A DNA stretch of 64,000 bases from Arthrobacter alpinus (GTDB taxonomy: Bacteria; Actinomycetota; Actinomycetes; Actinomycetales; Micrococcaceae): NCBI RefSeq assembly GCF_900105965.1, contig NZ_FNTV01000001.1, positions 3,534,001-3,598,000 of the forward strand. Reading direction: 5' to 3'. The notes beneath the pieces are model-generated. The model ran no database searches. It saw nothing but the letters and a program-made list of their open reading frames with translations, and was not told where the DNA came from. Of the stretch, positions 1 through 8,212 are shown one piece after another. Made by a program: the position numbers and the translations under genes. Every line of letters starts with the position of its first letter. Within the stretch, counting starts at the first letter, position 1.

Positions 1-85
1 TGGGACCCTCGAAGCCGGGCAGCAGCGCGGCTACTGGACTGTTCGGGCAGTGCTGCCGTTCAAGAGGCGTGAAACGCTCCACTAA
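1..85 (+). CDS. Sensor histidine kinase, C-terminal fragment (partial)
   Basis: The reading frame open at the window edge ends with TAA at 83-85. Its last residues read GTLEAGQQRGYW, then TVRAVLPF, then a short basic tail. This matches the end of a HATPase_c domain in NarL/DegS-type sensor kinases, where a G-T-L-E-A-G strand precedes a final V-x-A-x-LP strand. A NarL-type response regulator starts 378 bases downstream on the same strand, so the two are probably a cognate pair. Only 27 codons are visible, so the family call rests on this short C-terminal signature and on context. Confidence 0.5.
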   Translation, partial: GTLEAGQQRGYWTVRAVLPFKRRETLH

Positions 86-335
86 GTTGTGAAGCCTGAT
101 TCTTCTCAGACGCAGGAGCCGATGCACCAGGGCCCAGGCTTGTCCACTTGTCTTGTCCGTGTGGACAGATTTTGCCGATTCTAGCCACAAGGGCCCTGTC
201 CATTTGGCTAGATTGCATCAGAAATGTTGCTGACTGCGCGCTCGAGTCCGTAGCGTCAGAAGAGCGCGGTAGGGGCACTGAACAATCTGCTTGCATCACC
301 GAGCATCTCGCCAAACCAGTCCGAAGGAGAAGACG

Positions 336-440
336 ATGAAGGCTTTACGCGTATCTTGCACTGGTCGTAAGGCACAGCCCGGGGCGTCAAAGACACCCGG
401 CATCTGGCCAACGGGCACCATTCCTGTATTCGGAGTCTGA
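336..440 (+). CDS. Possible 34-residue peptide ORF
   Basis: An ATG at 336 follows a good ribosome-binding site (GAAGGAGA, 323-330) and opens a 34-codon frame that ends 23 bases before the response regulator. The peptide begins MKALRVSCTGRKAQPG and is basic in its N-terminal half. I see no domain, signal peptide or homologous family. It could be a leader peptide for the regulator gene, a small protein, or a chance frame. The well-placed Shine-Dalgarno sequence is the only real support. The rest of 86-463 holds no other credible gene. Confidence 0.25.
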   Translation: MKALRVSCTGRKAQPGASKTPGIWPTGTIPVFGV

Positions 441-463
441 TTCCGAGTACGTAGACTGTCAAC

Positions 464-1150
464 ATGAGTGTGAGCGCTGAAGAAACCGAGCTTATTGCCA
501 CGTCAGATCCAATCGACGTGATCATTGTTGACGATGAAAAATTCGTGCGCGGGGCGTTGCGGACTTATTTGTCCCAGGCTGCAGACTTAGTGGTGGTGGG
601 TGAAGGCGAGAACGGCGCTGACGCTGTCCGCCTCGCGCACGAGTACCACCCGGATGTCATGCTTATCGACATTCAGATGCCCGTTATGGACGGCATTGCC
701 GCCATTCGGAAGATCGTGGCCCAGATCCCAGAGATCCGAATCCTGGTGGTGACTGGGCATATCTCCGACACCTACCTCAAAGCAGCCCTGATTGCAGGAG
801 CCAGCGGGTACGTTGTCAAAGACGCAGAGCCAGGGCGAATCGTTGCCGCCGTGCGGGAAGTCCACGCCGGTGACTGCCCGATAGATCCTGCTGTGACCCA
901 CCTCCTTGTCGCAGATGTTCGCAAGAGTCTGCCTGCCCGCAGGCCCCGCCCTGACATCGATCTTTCGGATCGGGAAACCGATGTCTTGCGGCTACTTTGT
1001 GAGGGGCGCAGCAATAGCGAAATCGCAGCTGCGCTCTTTCTCTCCGAGTCCACTGTTAAGTACCATCTTGTCCGTTTGGGCAGGAAATTTGATGCCCGCG
1101 ACCGTCTGCAATTGGTGATCACGGCGCTTAGAACGGGGGTCGTGGCGTAG
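464..1150 (+). CDS. NarL/FixJ-family response regulator
   Basis: A 228-residue two-component transcription factor. The N-terminal receiver domain (about residues 18-135) shows the acidic pocket VDDE, the phospho-acceptor aspartate in MLIDIQMPVMDG, the T-G switch region and a lysine in GYVVKDAEP. The C-terminal LuxR-type helix-turn-helix (about 165-225) reads LSDRETDVLRLLCEGRSNSE and STVKYHLVRLGRK. The partial kinase ending at base 85 is the likely partner. No Shine-Dalgarno sequence precedes the ATG; a TAGACT hexamer at 452-457 lies six bases from the start, suggesting a leaderless mRNA. A small secreted peptide gene follows on the same strand and could be a target or ligand gene, but that is inference. 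Confidence 0.9.
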   Translation: MSVSAEETELIATSDPIDVIIVDDEKFVRGALRTYLSQAADLVVVGEGENGADAVRLAHEYHPDVMLIDIQMPVMDGIAAIRKIVAQIPEIRILVVTGHISDTYLKAALIAGASGYVVKDAEPGRIVAAVREVHAGDCPIDPAVTHLLVADVRKSLPARRPRPDIDLSDRETDVLRLLCEGRSNSEIAAALFLSESTVKYHLVRLGRKFDARDRLQLVITALRTGVVA

Positions 1151-1287
1151 GGGGCTGATAAAAAGACTGTCCAAAAGGATAGGGGGTGAGTTGTGCTCTG
1201 CCTGTATACCTTGCGGCGCCTGAGACTTATGCTGGGGATCATCCACGCCACGGTGGGCCATGCTCACCCCGTTGAAAGGCTCCTGTC

Positions 1288-1500
1288 ATGAAATCACCTT
1301 TTGTCACTGCGGGTGTTACGGCAGTCATTGCAGTAGGTCTCATTTTGTCTCCCGGCCTTTCTCCGGCGTCGGCCAGCACAGGCGATGAAACTGTCTCAAC
1401 CACTACAGCCACCTCCCAGGTTATGAATTCTGGTTCCGTAGCCTCGACGTACGGCGTTTGGTACTTGCCGTGCAGCTTTGCCGGTCTCCGGTGGTGCTAG
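1288..1500 (+). CDS. Small exported peptide with two C-terminal cysteines
   Basis: A 70-residue product preceded by GAAAGG eight bases before the ATG. Residues 1-29 form a signal peptide: basic start MKSP, hydrophobic core to about residue 20, and an SPASA site predicting cleavage after residue 29. The mature part is about 41 residues, a Thr/Ser-rich stretch ending in WYLPCSFAGLRWC, with cysteines at 62 and 70; Cys70 is the last residue. A seven-residue loop closed by a disulfide is possible. The gene lies 137 bases after the response regulator and upstream of a strong terminator. I do not recognise the family. It could be a secreted signal, an antimicrobial peptide or a small wall protein. 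Confidence 0.5.
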   Translation: MKSPFVTAGVTAVIAVGLILSPGLSPASASTGDETVSTTTATSQVMNSGSVASTYGVWYLPCSFAGLRWC

Positions 1501-1668
1501 AAACCACCAAAATCATTGGTTCGGCGCCCCGGCGGAACGAGCCTGCCCCCTTTGGGCGTTCAACGTGATGATCAAACGATCAGCGGAAGTGTTGGGGGAC
1601 GCCCATAATTCACCCTCTCGCGTGTCGCAGTTGTTGCTGCGCGCCGTGGCATCGGGCTGACACACGAG

Positions 1669-1722
1669 CGCCCTTCCCTCCGTTGGTTTTCCGGCCGTCG
1701 GTGGGAGGGGCGTTTTTGTGTT
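1669..1722 (+). terminator. Rho-independent terminator
   Basis: A 13-bp stem (1669-1681 with 1700-1712, one mismatch and one wobble pair) with an 18-base loop is followed by TTTTTGTGTTT. It is oriented for plus-strand transcripts from the peptide gene ending at 1500. Nothing convincing is coded between 1501 and 1668. Confidence 0.8.
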
Positions 1723-1774
1723 TCCAAATGTTTTTCGTAACGTGCAGTTCCAGAAGGAGCCGCACCGGTGCGAT

Positions 1775-2749
1775 TTAGCGTTCCGTAAGCGGCTTGCGGG
1801 CCAGCCACGCGGCCACAACGGCTCCGGAAATGTTGTGCCAGACGGAAAATACGGCAGAGGGCAATGCTGCAAGAGGCGAGAAATGAGCCGTGGCCAAGGT
1901 CGCGGCCAACCCCGAGTTCTGCATGCCGACCTCGAAGGCGAGGGCTCGGCGTGCCTTGGCATCGAGGCGTCCCAGCTTTCCAGCCAGGTAACCAAGGCCC
2001 AGCCCGAAACCGTTGTGCAGGATGACTGCAAGGAAAACTATGCCACCGGCTGCAACGATCTTGGACGCAGATCCGGCCACCACAATGGCCACAATGACGG
2101 AAATGACCACGGCTGAAATCCAGGGCAGCACCGGGAGAACAAAATTCACCAGGCGGTTGAGGAAAAGCCGTGCCAGCAACCCCGCGATGACGGGTACGAG
2201 GACGGTCTTGAGGATGTCGACCATCATGGCGCCGGCGTCAACATTGAGCAAGGAACCGGCAAGGAAGAGCGTCAAGGCCGGCATGACGATGGGTGCAATG
2301 AGTGTGGATACGGTAGCCACGGCAACTGACAAGGCCACATCACCCTTGGCGAGGAAAGCCATCACGTTCGAGGCTGTGCCGCTTGGTGCGCAGCCCACCA
2401 GGATGACGCCGGCGGCCAGTTCCGGGGTCAGATGCAGTCCCATGGCGATGAGCCAGCCAACCCCGGGCATGATGATGTAGTGGGCGCACAAGCCCAGGGC
2501 TACGGCCCACGGGCGCTTAGCCACGGCCGTAAAATCGGGCAGCGTCAGCGTGAGCCCCATACAGAACATGATGATCCCCAGCAAATATGGCACGGATGGA
2601 GCCATGGGCTTGAAAGCGCCCGGTAGCAAGAATCCAAGGACGCCGGCGACAACCACCAATAGCGGGAAAACGGTGACGGCGATCAGAGCGGTCCGGTCTG
2701 CCGGGGCGGGTTCTGTGGTCTTTGACGTTGCAATGGTTGACTGAGGCAC
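1775..2749 (-). CDS. Bile acid:sodium symporter (BASS) family transporter
   Basis: A 324-residue integral membrane protein with about ten hydrophobic segments. It has the BASS hallmarks: MGLTLTLPDF after the second helix, GCAPSGTASNVMAFLAKGD in the substrate/Na+ site region, and VGMQNSGLAATLA near residue 290. Family members carry organic anions (bile acids, pyruvate, pantothenate, ketoacids) with sodium. The substrate cannot be read from sequence. The start is GTG (2749) with no clear Shine-Dalgarno sequence. It is the last gene of a minus-strand run, 58 bases after the RelA-like gene, and no functional link between the two is evident. Confidence 0.9.
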   Translation of the reverse strand: MPQSTIATSKTTEPAPADRTALIAVTVFPLLVVVAGVLGFLLPGAFKPMAPSVPYLLGIIMFCMGLTLTLPDFTAVAKRPWAVALGLCAHYIIMPGVGWLIAMGLHLTPELAAGVILVGCAPSGTASNVMAFLAKGDVALSVAVATVSTLIAPIVMPALTLFLAGSLLNVDAGAMMVDILKTVLVPVIAGLLARLFLNRLVNFVLPVLPWISAVVISVIVAIVVAGSASKIVAAGGIVFLAVILHNGFGLGLGYLAGKLGRLDAKARRALAFEVGMQNSGLAATLATAHFSPLAALPSAVFSVWHNISGAVVAAWLARKPLTER

Positions 2750-2807
2750 CTAATAATCTTGCACCTTGCCGGCCACGTGACCGAATCAGTCCACTATGTG
2801 CAACAGC

Positions 2808-3911
2808 TTAGAACCCCTGGGCCTTGCGGTAGCGCTGCATCTGCTGGTGGCGACGAACCAGGCTGTCACGGCGTGGAGTCTGCTCCAATGAAACTTCCTC
2901 CGCCGTCAGGTCGATGTGTTTTTCGCCGAACTGCCACAGCAGCAGGTCATCGAGCAGCCGGTCGGGGCCGGGGGAGTACCTATGGTCCAGCGCCTTACGG
3001 ACGTTGGAGATGATTTCCGGTTGCAGCAAGGCCGCCAAGTCCATTGTTTTGCCCAGCCCGTGTGCTGCGACCAGCTCGGCAGCCCAGCCCCAATCGTCGT
3101 CGGCCTTCCTGTCAACGTGCGGCAGCAAGGTCTGCCAGACGGCCTTGATCCGGTTGGGCGTCAGCGAAACCTTGCCCTCGCCGTCGGCGTCCCAATAGCT
3201 TGTGACGGTTTCATACCTGTCATGGAGCTCGGAAAACGCCGATTCGACGGTCTCCAGCATGGCAGCGGTGGCCGTGAACTGCCTGTCAAAGTACGGGCTC
3301 CACGCGCGCGGATCCTGAGACTTGAAACGGATATCGTGCTCAATTTCGCTCCATGCATGGGCAAAAATGGTGCGAATTTGGCACTCGAAAAAGTAGCTGC
3401 CATTGGGCTTGTTCTCGGGATCGAGCAGCTCCTGGTAGCCGCGGACCACATCATTTTGGATCGTGCGCAGGATCAAATGACGGCTGGAATATCCGTAGGT
3501 GCCGGATTCAATGGAACCAATATCCTTCTCTGTATCGCCGCGGCAGTCGAAGATGTTCCGCTTGCGCTTGATCAGGTTGGCGGCTTCGGCGTTCTCCCCC
3601 GGCAGGGTGGTGATGACGCGCACGCCCACCATGTCGGTCAGGTTGCGTAGAGGTTCAGGGAACAGCAGGGTCGGAGCAGCATCCGGTTCGGCCACCATCC
3701 TGGACGCCTTTTCCCTAAAGGACTCAACGGTCTTGGTGCGGCTCGTGACGAAAAGCGGTTTGTCTTCGGCTTCGGACAAAATCTCCCGGACCAGAGACTC
3801 CATCTCAGCGGTGACCTTTTCCAGGGCAGGCCGTGTTCGCTCATAGTCTGCCACTGAGGCGCTGACCGCCGGACGCAGTGATTCATCGAGACGATCCCAG
3901 TTGCTACCCAT
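2808..3911 (-). CDS. RelA/SpoT-domain (p)ppGpp synthetase-like protein
   Basis: A 367-residue protein with one RelA/SpoT nucleotidyltransferase domain (about residues 50-190): KTVESFREKASR, DMVGVRVI, GTYGYSSRHL and ECQIRTIFAHAWSEIEHD, where the glutamate before CQIRT aligns with the catalytic acid of small alarmone synthetases. There is no N-terminal HD hydrolase and no TGS/ACT domain. It is longer than the usual 200-260-residue small synthetase because of a C-terminal region of about 170 residues with no recognised domain. The ATG is preceded by TAGGCT (3918-3923) six bases upstream and no Shine-Dalgarno sequence, so the mRNA may be leaderless. It would make (p)ppGpp or a related alarmone from ATP and GTP/GDP/GMP. 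Confidence 0.85.
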   Translation of the reverse strand: MGSNWDRLDESLRPAVSASVADYERTRPALEKVTAEMESLVREILSEAEDKPLFVTSRTKTVESFREKASRMVAEPDAAPTLLFPEPLRNLTDMVGVRVITTLPGENAEAANLIKRKRNIFDCRGDTEKDIGSIESGTYGYSSRHLILRTIQNDVVRGYQELLDPENKPNGSYFFECQIRTIFAHAWSEIEHDIRFKSQDPRAWSPYFDRQFTATAAMLETVESAFSELHDRYETVTSYWDADGEGKVSLTPNRIKAVWQTLLPHVDRKADDDWGWAAELVAAHGLGKTMDLAALLQPEIISNVRKALDHRYSPGPDRLLDDLLLWQFGEKHIDLTAEEVSLEQTPRRDSLVRRHQQMQRYRKAQGF

Positions 3912-4011
3912 TACCCGAGCCTAAACGCCCGAGCAGGCCGGATGCGAGCAGCACCGCCGACTGTGACACAAATTCTCGATTAACTTCTGTTCCATGCGGT
4001 CGTTGGCGGTG

Positions 4012-5031
4012 TCACGGCGCCGGTGGTGCCCCGGTACTGTTCCGCACGATCAGCTCCGGAACCAAGGTGACCGGGGGCAGCTCACTCCTTGCAGGATCCA
4101 GCCGGTGCAGGAGCCGTTGGACGGCCAGTTTGCCGATCGTCTTGAACGGTTGAGCAACTGTGGTCAGCGACGGGTAACTGAATTCGGCCAGTGCGACGTT
4201 GTCGACGCTGACGATGGAGATGTCCTGTGGGATTCGCTTGCCGCTTTCATGAAGTGCGCGAATCAATCCGAAGGCCATCTCATCGCTCGAGACGAACATT
4301 GCCGTCAGATCAGGGATGCGGGCCGCAATGAGCCCATTCTTGTACCCCGATGCAGGCGACCAATCGCCCTGCAGCTCCGGAGGTGCAGCCTTTCCTGCCC
4401 GTTCCAAGGTGGTCCGCCAGCCCTCGCTGCGGTCGCAAGCTTCGATCCAGTTTTGTGGGCCGGCCAGATGCCACACCGTCTCATGGCCAAGGTCCAAAAG
4501 GTGTTGCGTGGCCAGCTCCGCGACGAGGGCCTGATCGATGACAAGCAGTTCACTTGACTCGGTTCGCGAGCCGTCAAGGGTGACGATCGGCGTCGTGGTG
4601 CCGATCCGCTCTACGACAGGGCTCGAGCGGATCATGGGAACAGCAAGGATGATGCCGTCGGCGCCACGATCCACGAGCCCCTGCACGGCAGTCTCGATGG
4701 CGTGGTCATTCATGGAGGAGATGGGCGCACAAATGACCGAATGGTCCAGTTGAGCCGCTGCTAATTCAATACTGCTGACAACAGTGGACCGTGCGTAAGA
4801 ATCGGTGTTGAAGAGGACCAGACCAATGATTTGAGTCCGCCCCGTGGAGAGGCTTCGGGCCGCGTAATTACGGTGATATCCAAGCTGGCCTATGGCAGCT
4901 TGCACGCGATCCCGTGTGGCCGGCCGCAGACTGTGATGACCATTTAGCACCCGCGAGACGGTTTGCGGTGAAACCCCAGCAATCCCAGCAACATCACGGA
5001 TGCTGGGAGGACGTGTGGGTGGGTTGCTCAT
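4012..5031 (-). CDS. LacI-family transcriptional regulator
   Basis: A 339-residue repressor. The N-terminal helix-turn-helix and hinge read IRDVAGIAGVSPQTVSRVLN and RDRVQAAIGQLGYHRNYAAR; the rest is a periplasmic-binding-protein-like effector domain with FVSSDEMAFGLIRAL and SIVSVDNVALAEFSYPSLTT. I place the start at ATG 5031; an in-frame TTG at 5043 adds four residues but has no better ribosome site. The carbohydrate kinase that follows 550 bases away on the other strand is a plausible target, and a 13-bp palindrome at 5225-5237 a possible operator, but neither is proven. The ligand is unknown, likely a sugar. Confidence 0.9.
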   Translation of the reverse strand: MSNPPTRPPSIRDVAGIAGVSPQTVSRVLNGHHSLRPATRDRVQAAIGQLGYHRNYAARSLSTGRTQIIGLVLFNTDSYARSTVVSSIELAAAQLDHSVICAPISSMNDHAIETAVQGLVDRGADGIILAVPMIRSSPVVERIGTTTPIVTLDGSRTESSELLVIDQALVAELATQHLLDLGHETVWHLAGPQNWIEACDRSEGWRTTLERAGKAAPPELQGDWSPASGYKNGLIAARIPDLTAMFVSSDEMAFGLIRALHESGKRIPQDISIVSVDNVALAEFSYPSLTTVAQPFKTIGKLAVQRLLHRLDPARSELPPVTLVPELIVRNSTGAPPAP

Positions 5032-5043
5032 TTGTTGTTCCAA

Positions 5044-5580
5044 GCTGCAAAGGTCATGTCAAGAACTGTAGCTAGGACTGTGGAGGTTGAGCGCCATCCC
5101 CAACCGCCACAGCGCCAAGACCTGGAGAGTTCCCTGCCCTTGATGGTGACCACGTAAAAAACGACGGCGGACCAGGGCGAGTGCCTCAATGCCCGTCAGC
5201 TCACCGGGCCTCGCGGTCAAGTCCGTCACAATGTGACAAGTGCTCTTCACAAAAGCGCAACCTTTCGAAGGATGAAGACTTCTTCGTGTGGCCCTTCAGC
5301 AATGGCCTCTACCGGGGCACCCTAGAGTGGAACGGCGAATTTGGTGCCCTTGGGCTTGCAATTTCCCATGGCACCGAACTCATTACAGCTGAAAAGCGGC
5401 CCCGGTGAGAGCGGAATCACTTGAAAGAACGTGCCTGAAACTTCATGTTATCGAAAACCTGATCCAGCGAGTGAGATCTGCATCAGGCCTGGCTAGAAGC
5501 ATCTTTCAGATGAGGGAGGGTTGGTCACCGCCGTGCTCTTTTGAACGGCTTGCCCTTGTAGCTGGCCTTAAGATGGTGCC
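5044..5580. other. 537-base intergenic region without a convincing gene
   Basis: The divergent gap between the LacI gene and the sugar kinase. A plus-strand frame (about 5181-5408) ends in a protein-like stretch (FVWPFSNGLYRGTLEWNG, then GLAISHGTELITAEK), but it lacks a ribosome site and a recognisable family. It could be a relic of a degraded gene. The last 170 bases hold a possible promoter: TAAGAT at 5569-5574, six bases from the kinase ATG. Confidence 0.4.
5225..5237. promoter_or_regulatory. Perfect 13-bp palindrome, possible operator
   Basis: GTCACAATGTGAC is perfectly symmetric around a central A. It sits between the divergent LacI regulator and the sugar kinase, about 190 bases from the regulator start. 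Its shape suits a dimeric regulator, but it lacks the central CG typical of LacI operators and could belong to another factor (the TCACA/TGTGA halves recall CRP-like sites in inverted order). Confidence 0.3.
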
Positions 5581-6525
5581 ATGTTGACTGTTATTGGTGA
5601 AGCGTTGATTGATGAAGTGGTGCGGATGGGGCAGGACCCTGTGCCTCACGTAGGCGGAAGCCCCATGAATGTGGCGGTGGGTTTGGCTCGATTGGGCCAT
5701 CCTGTGCAGTTCCTCGGCCGATTTGGCCAGGACGCCTACGGAGACATGGTGGCGGGTCATCTTCACGCCAATGGCGTCATGGTTCCCTTGGCTGCCGATT
5801 CGCAAGCTACTTCCGTTGCCCGGGCCGTGCTCGACGCAGATGGCGCGGCCACCTACGAATTTGATCTGGATTGGTCGTTGCCGGAACTGGGGGCCGGAGC
5901 CGCCGGAACCGCACCGAACTACATGTTGGCAGCTACAACTTTGTTGCACACCGGTTCGATTGCCACCATGTTGGCGCCAGGGGCTGCACAGGTCCTGGAT
6001 GCCGTGGTGCAGGCCCATCCGCACGCCACGATCGCCTATGACCCCAACTGCCGCCCCAGCATCATTGCCGACGTGTCCTATGCCCGGGATCAGGCGGAGA
6101 AATTCGTGCGCCTGGCCGACGTCGTCAAGGCCTCCGATGAGGATCTGGCGTGGCTGTACCCCGGCGTTGACCCTAAGGAATCGGCACGCGCGTGGCTTGC
6201 CACTGGCGGTTCGGAAGGCCCCGCCATCGTGGTTGTCACCCAGGGTGGAGACGGCCCGTGGGCAGTATGCGCCGCCGGCGAAGTTTCCTGCGCGGTGCCG
6301 CCCATCCGGGTTGCCGACACCGTAGGCGCCGGGGATTCCTTTATGGCAGCGTTGCTCTCCACCCTCGTGGACCGTGAACTCGATGGCGCCCAGCGCCGTT
6401 CCGAGCTGCGGTCCATGAGCACCGACACGCTCTCCGAGGTGATCGGCTATGCCGCACGGGCCGCCGCCATCACTGTGTCCAGGGCTGGCGCCAATCCACC
6501 CAGCCGCGCCGAACTGCAGGACTAG
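5581..6525 (+). CDS. PfkB-family carbohydrate kinase (fructokinase-like)
   Basis: A 314-residue sugar kinase with the ribokinase/PfkB signatures: GGSPMNVAVGLARLG near residue 25 (substrate loop), and DTVGAGDSFMAALLS near residue 250, holding the catalytic aspartate and the anion hole. The N-terminus VIGEALIDEVV resembles bacterial fructokinases, so ATP-dependent phosphorylation of fructose or a related sugar is likely. No Shine-Dalgarno sequence is present; TAAGAT lies six bases before the ATG, which suggests a leaderless transcript. It heads a plus-strand group with a HAD phosphatase, a GDPD and a glycerate kinase, and faces a LacI regulator that may control it. Confidence 0.88.
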   Translation: MLTVIGEALIDEVVRMGQDPVPHVGGSPMNVAVGLARLGHPVQFLGRFGQDAYGDMVAGHLHANGVMVPLAADSQATSVARAVLDADGAATYEFDLDWSLPELGAGAAGTAPNYMLAATTLLHTGSIATMLAPGAAQVLDAVVQAHPHATIAYDPNCRPSIIADVSYARDQAEKFVRLADVVKASDEDLAWLYPGVDPKESARAWLATGGSEGPAIVVVTQGGDGPWAVCAAGEVSCAVPPIRVADTVGAGDSFMAALLSTLVDRELDGAQRRSELRSMSTDTLSEVIGYAARAAAITVSRAGANPPSRAELQD

Positions 6526-6572
6526 CGACAGCGCGCGTCCGCCGTACGGCGCGAAGTTGGATAGCCTTGGGT

Positions 6573-7382
6573 ATGCGTTTAATTGCCAGTGACATTGACG
6601 GAACCATCTTGGGCCACGACGGCCGGATCAGCCGCCGCACGGTGGATGCGTTCGCGGCCGCTGCCGAGGCCGGTGTTGAAATTGTGTTCGTGACAGGGCG
6701 ACCGCCGCGCTGGCTCGAACCGATCCGTGAGCAGCTGGGCCATGCGGGCACCGTCATCTGTTCCAACGGCGCCGTGAGCTACGACCTGGGCGCCGAAAAA
6801 GTCCTCGGTTCCCACCTCTTGCCGTGGGAAACGGTTGAGAAGGTACGCGGAATTGTCAAAGAGCTGGATCCGCAGTCGTATTTCGCGCTGGAGTCGCTGA
6901 CCGGACTCCACGTTGAAGAAGGCTTCTTTGGCTCCAGAACCCCGGCCAGCAGCGCTTCCGTGGTGCCCGCCGTCCTGACCCCTGGGATAGCCGACGCCGG
7001 CATCGTAAAAATGCTCGCGGTTCGCCACACCGGCAATGCCGACGAATTCCTGGAGCTTGTTTACCCGCACATCGGGGTATTGATTGGCGTGACGCATTCA
7101 GCGCCGGATCTGGCCCTGCTGGAAATGGGGGCGCGCGGCGTCAACAAGGCAGTCACGCTGGCCGAGTACGCCGCGGCCCGCGGGATCGACGCCGCCGACG
7201 TTGTGGCCTTTGGTGACATGCCAAATGACATAGAAATGCTGGGGTGGGCAGGTTCCGGGTATGCCCTTGCCAGCGGCCATCCCCAGGCCCTGGCCGCCGC
7301 AGCCCTGGTGGCTCCACGCTTCGAGGACGACGGCGTTGCCCAGGTCATCGAGTCCCGCCTGGCCGCGCTTCGCCTGGCCTGA
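6573..7382 (+). CDS. HAD superfamily hydrolase, Cof/YidA type
   Basis: A 269-residue phosphatase with class IIB HAD motifs: motif I ASDIDGTILGHDG at the N-terminus (nucleophile aspartate D8), FVTGRPPRW (motif II), and GDMPNDIEMLGWAG (motif IV, Mg2+ ligands). A C2-type cap lies between motifs II and IV. Such enzymes dephosphorylate sugar phosphates, FMN or PLP; the substrate here is unknown. I use ATG 6573; a TTG two codons upstream is possible. TAGCCT ends five bases before the ATG, suggesting an own leaderless promoter besides read-through from the kinase 47 bases upstream. Confidence 0.85.
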   Translation: MRLIASDIDGTILGHDGRISRRTVDAFAAAAEAGVEIVFVTGRPPRWLEPIREQLGHAGTVICSNGAVSYDLGAEKVLGSHLLPWETVEKVRGIVKELDPQSYFALESLTGLHVEEGFFGSRTPASSASVVPAVLTPGIADAGIVKMLAVRHTGNADEFLELVYPHIGVLIGVTHSAPDLALLEMGARGVNKAVTLAEYAAARGIDAADVVAFGDMPNDIEMLGWAGSGYALASGHPQALAAAALVAPRFEDDGVAQVIESRLAALRLA

Positions 7383-7396
7383 AGGACGGAGCGACG

Positions 7397-8173
7397 TTGA
7401 CCAAGACAGTGAAGCCGTACCTGGCCTCCCAAAATCCCCTTGCGATCGCACATCGCGGCTATTCTCGGGAAGGGTTGGAGAACTCCCTCAAGGCCTTCAG
7501 GGCGGCCCTTGAGCTTGGTTATCACTATGTTGAAACGGACATCAACTCCACGGCCGACGGCGTCGCGGTTGTCTTTCACGATTCGACCCTGGACCGGACC
7601 ACTGACCAAAAGGGTTCCATCTCGGAATTGCCGTGGTCGAAGGTAAGCACGGCCCGCATTGGCGGGACTGAGCCGATAGCCACCTTGGATGAGTTCTTTG
7701 CCGCGCTGCCAACGGCGCGCTTCAACATTGATGTCAAAGACGCCGGATCCGTGGCGCCACTCGTGTCCGCGATCGAGCGCTACAGTCTGCATGATCGGGT
7801 GTGCATCGCCTCATTCTCTGACAGGCGGCGGCGCAAGGTCCTGGCCGGGCTCACCCGACCGGCTGCAAGCTCTCCGGGTAAGCGACTTCTGATGGCCTAC
7901 TTCTTCCTCGAGGCCTGGCTGCCAAAGGCCATGCTTCGCGCGCTCATGCGCCGCGTTGATGTCCTGCAGATTCCGCGAAGCTTCAAGAAGCTGGAGTTGG
8001 TCACGGAGGCCAAGGTTCGCAGGGCGCACGGGCTGGGGTTGAAGGTTCATGTGTGGACCATTGACGATCCGGCCCGGATGCATGAGCTTTTTGACTTGGG
8101 CGTGGACGGCATTATGACGGATCGGTCCGATCTTCTGGCCGAGGTCATGCGCCAGAGGGGCTACTGGACGTAA
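7397..8173 (+). CDS. Glycerophosphodiester phosphodiesterase
   Basis: A 258-residue GDPD-family enzyme: AHRGYSREGLENSLKAF carries the catalytic His and the EN pair, VETDINSTADGVAVVFHD carries the metal-binding E-x-D and the second catalytic His, and later FNIDVKD and VHVWTIDDP complete the TIM-barrel set. It should split glycerophosphodiesters into glycerol 3-phosphate and alcohol. There is no signal peptide, so it is cytosolic. The start is TTG 7397, supported by AAGGACGGAG at 7382-7391; no ATG is available near it. It begins 14 bases after the HAD gene, so the two are likely co-transcribed. Confidence 0.88.
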   Translation: MTKTVKPYLASQNPLAIAHRGYSREGLENSLKAFRAALELGYHYVETDINSTADGVAVVFHDSTLDRTTDQKGSISELPWSKVSTARIGGTEPIATLDEFFAALPTARFNIDVKDAGSVAPLVSAIERYSLHDRVCIASFSDRRRRKVLAGLTRPAASSPGKRLLMAYFFLEAWLPKAMLRALMRRVDVLQIPRSFKKLELVTEAKVRRAHGLGLKVHVWTIDDPARMHELFDLGVDGIMTDRSDLLAEVMRQRGYWT

Positions 8174-8212
8174 TTTTTCAGTGGTGTCGGTGTGCGGTGG
8201 CAGGATGGGGGC

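Noticed and set aside
1478..1660. 60-codon frame overlapping the small secreted peptide gene.
   Set aside because: No ribosome site, no hydrophobic or domain signal, and it overlaps the better-supported peptide in another frame.
2808..3911. RelA-like protein as a toxSAS or phage-defence toxin.
   Set aside because: No adjacent antitoxin-like small gene; its neighbours are a LacI regulator and a transporter, so a housekeeping alarmone role is simpler.
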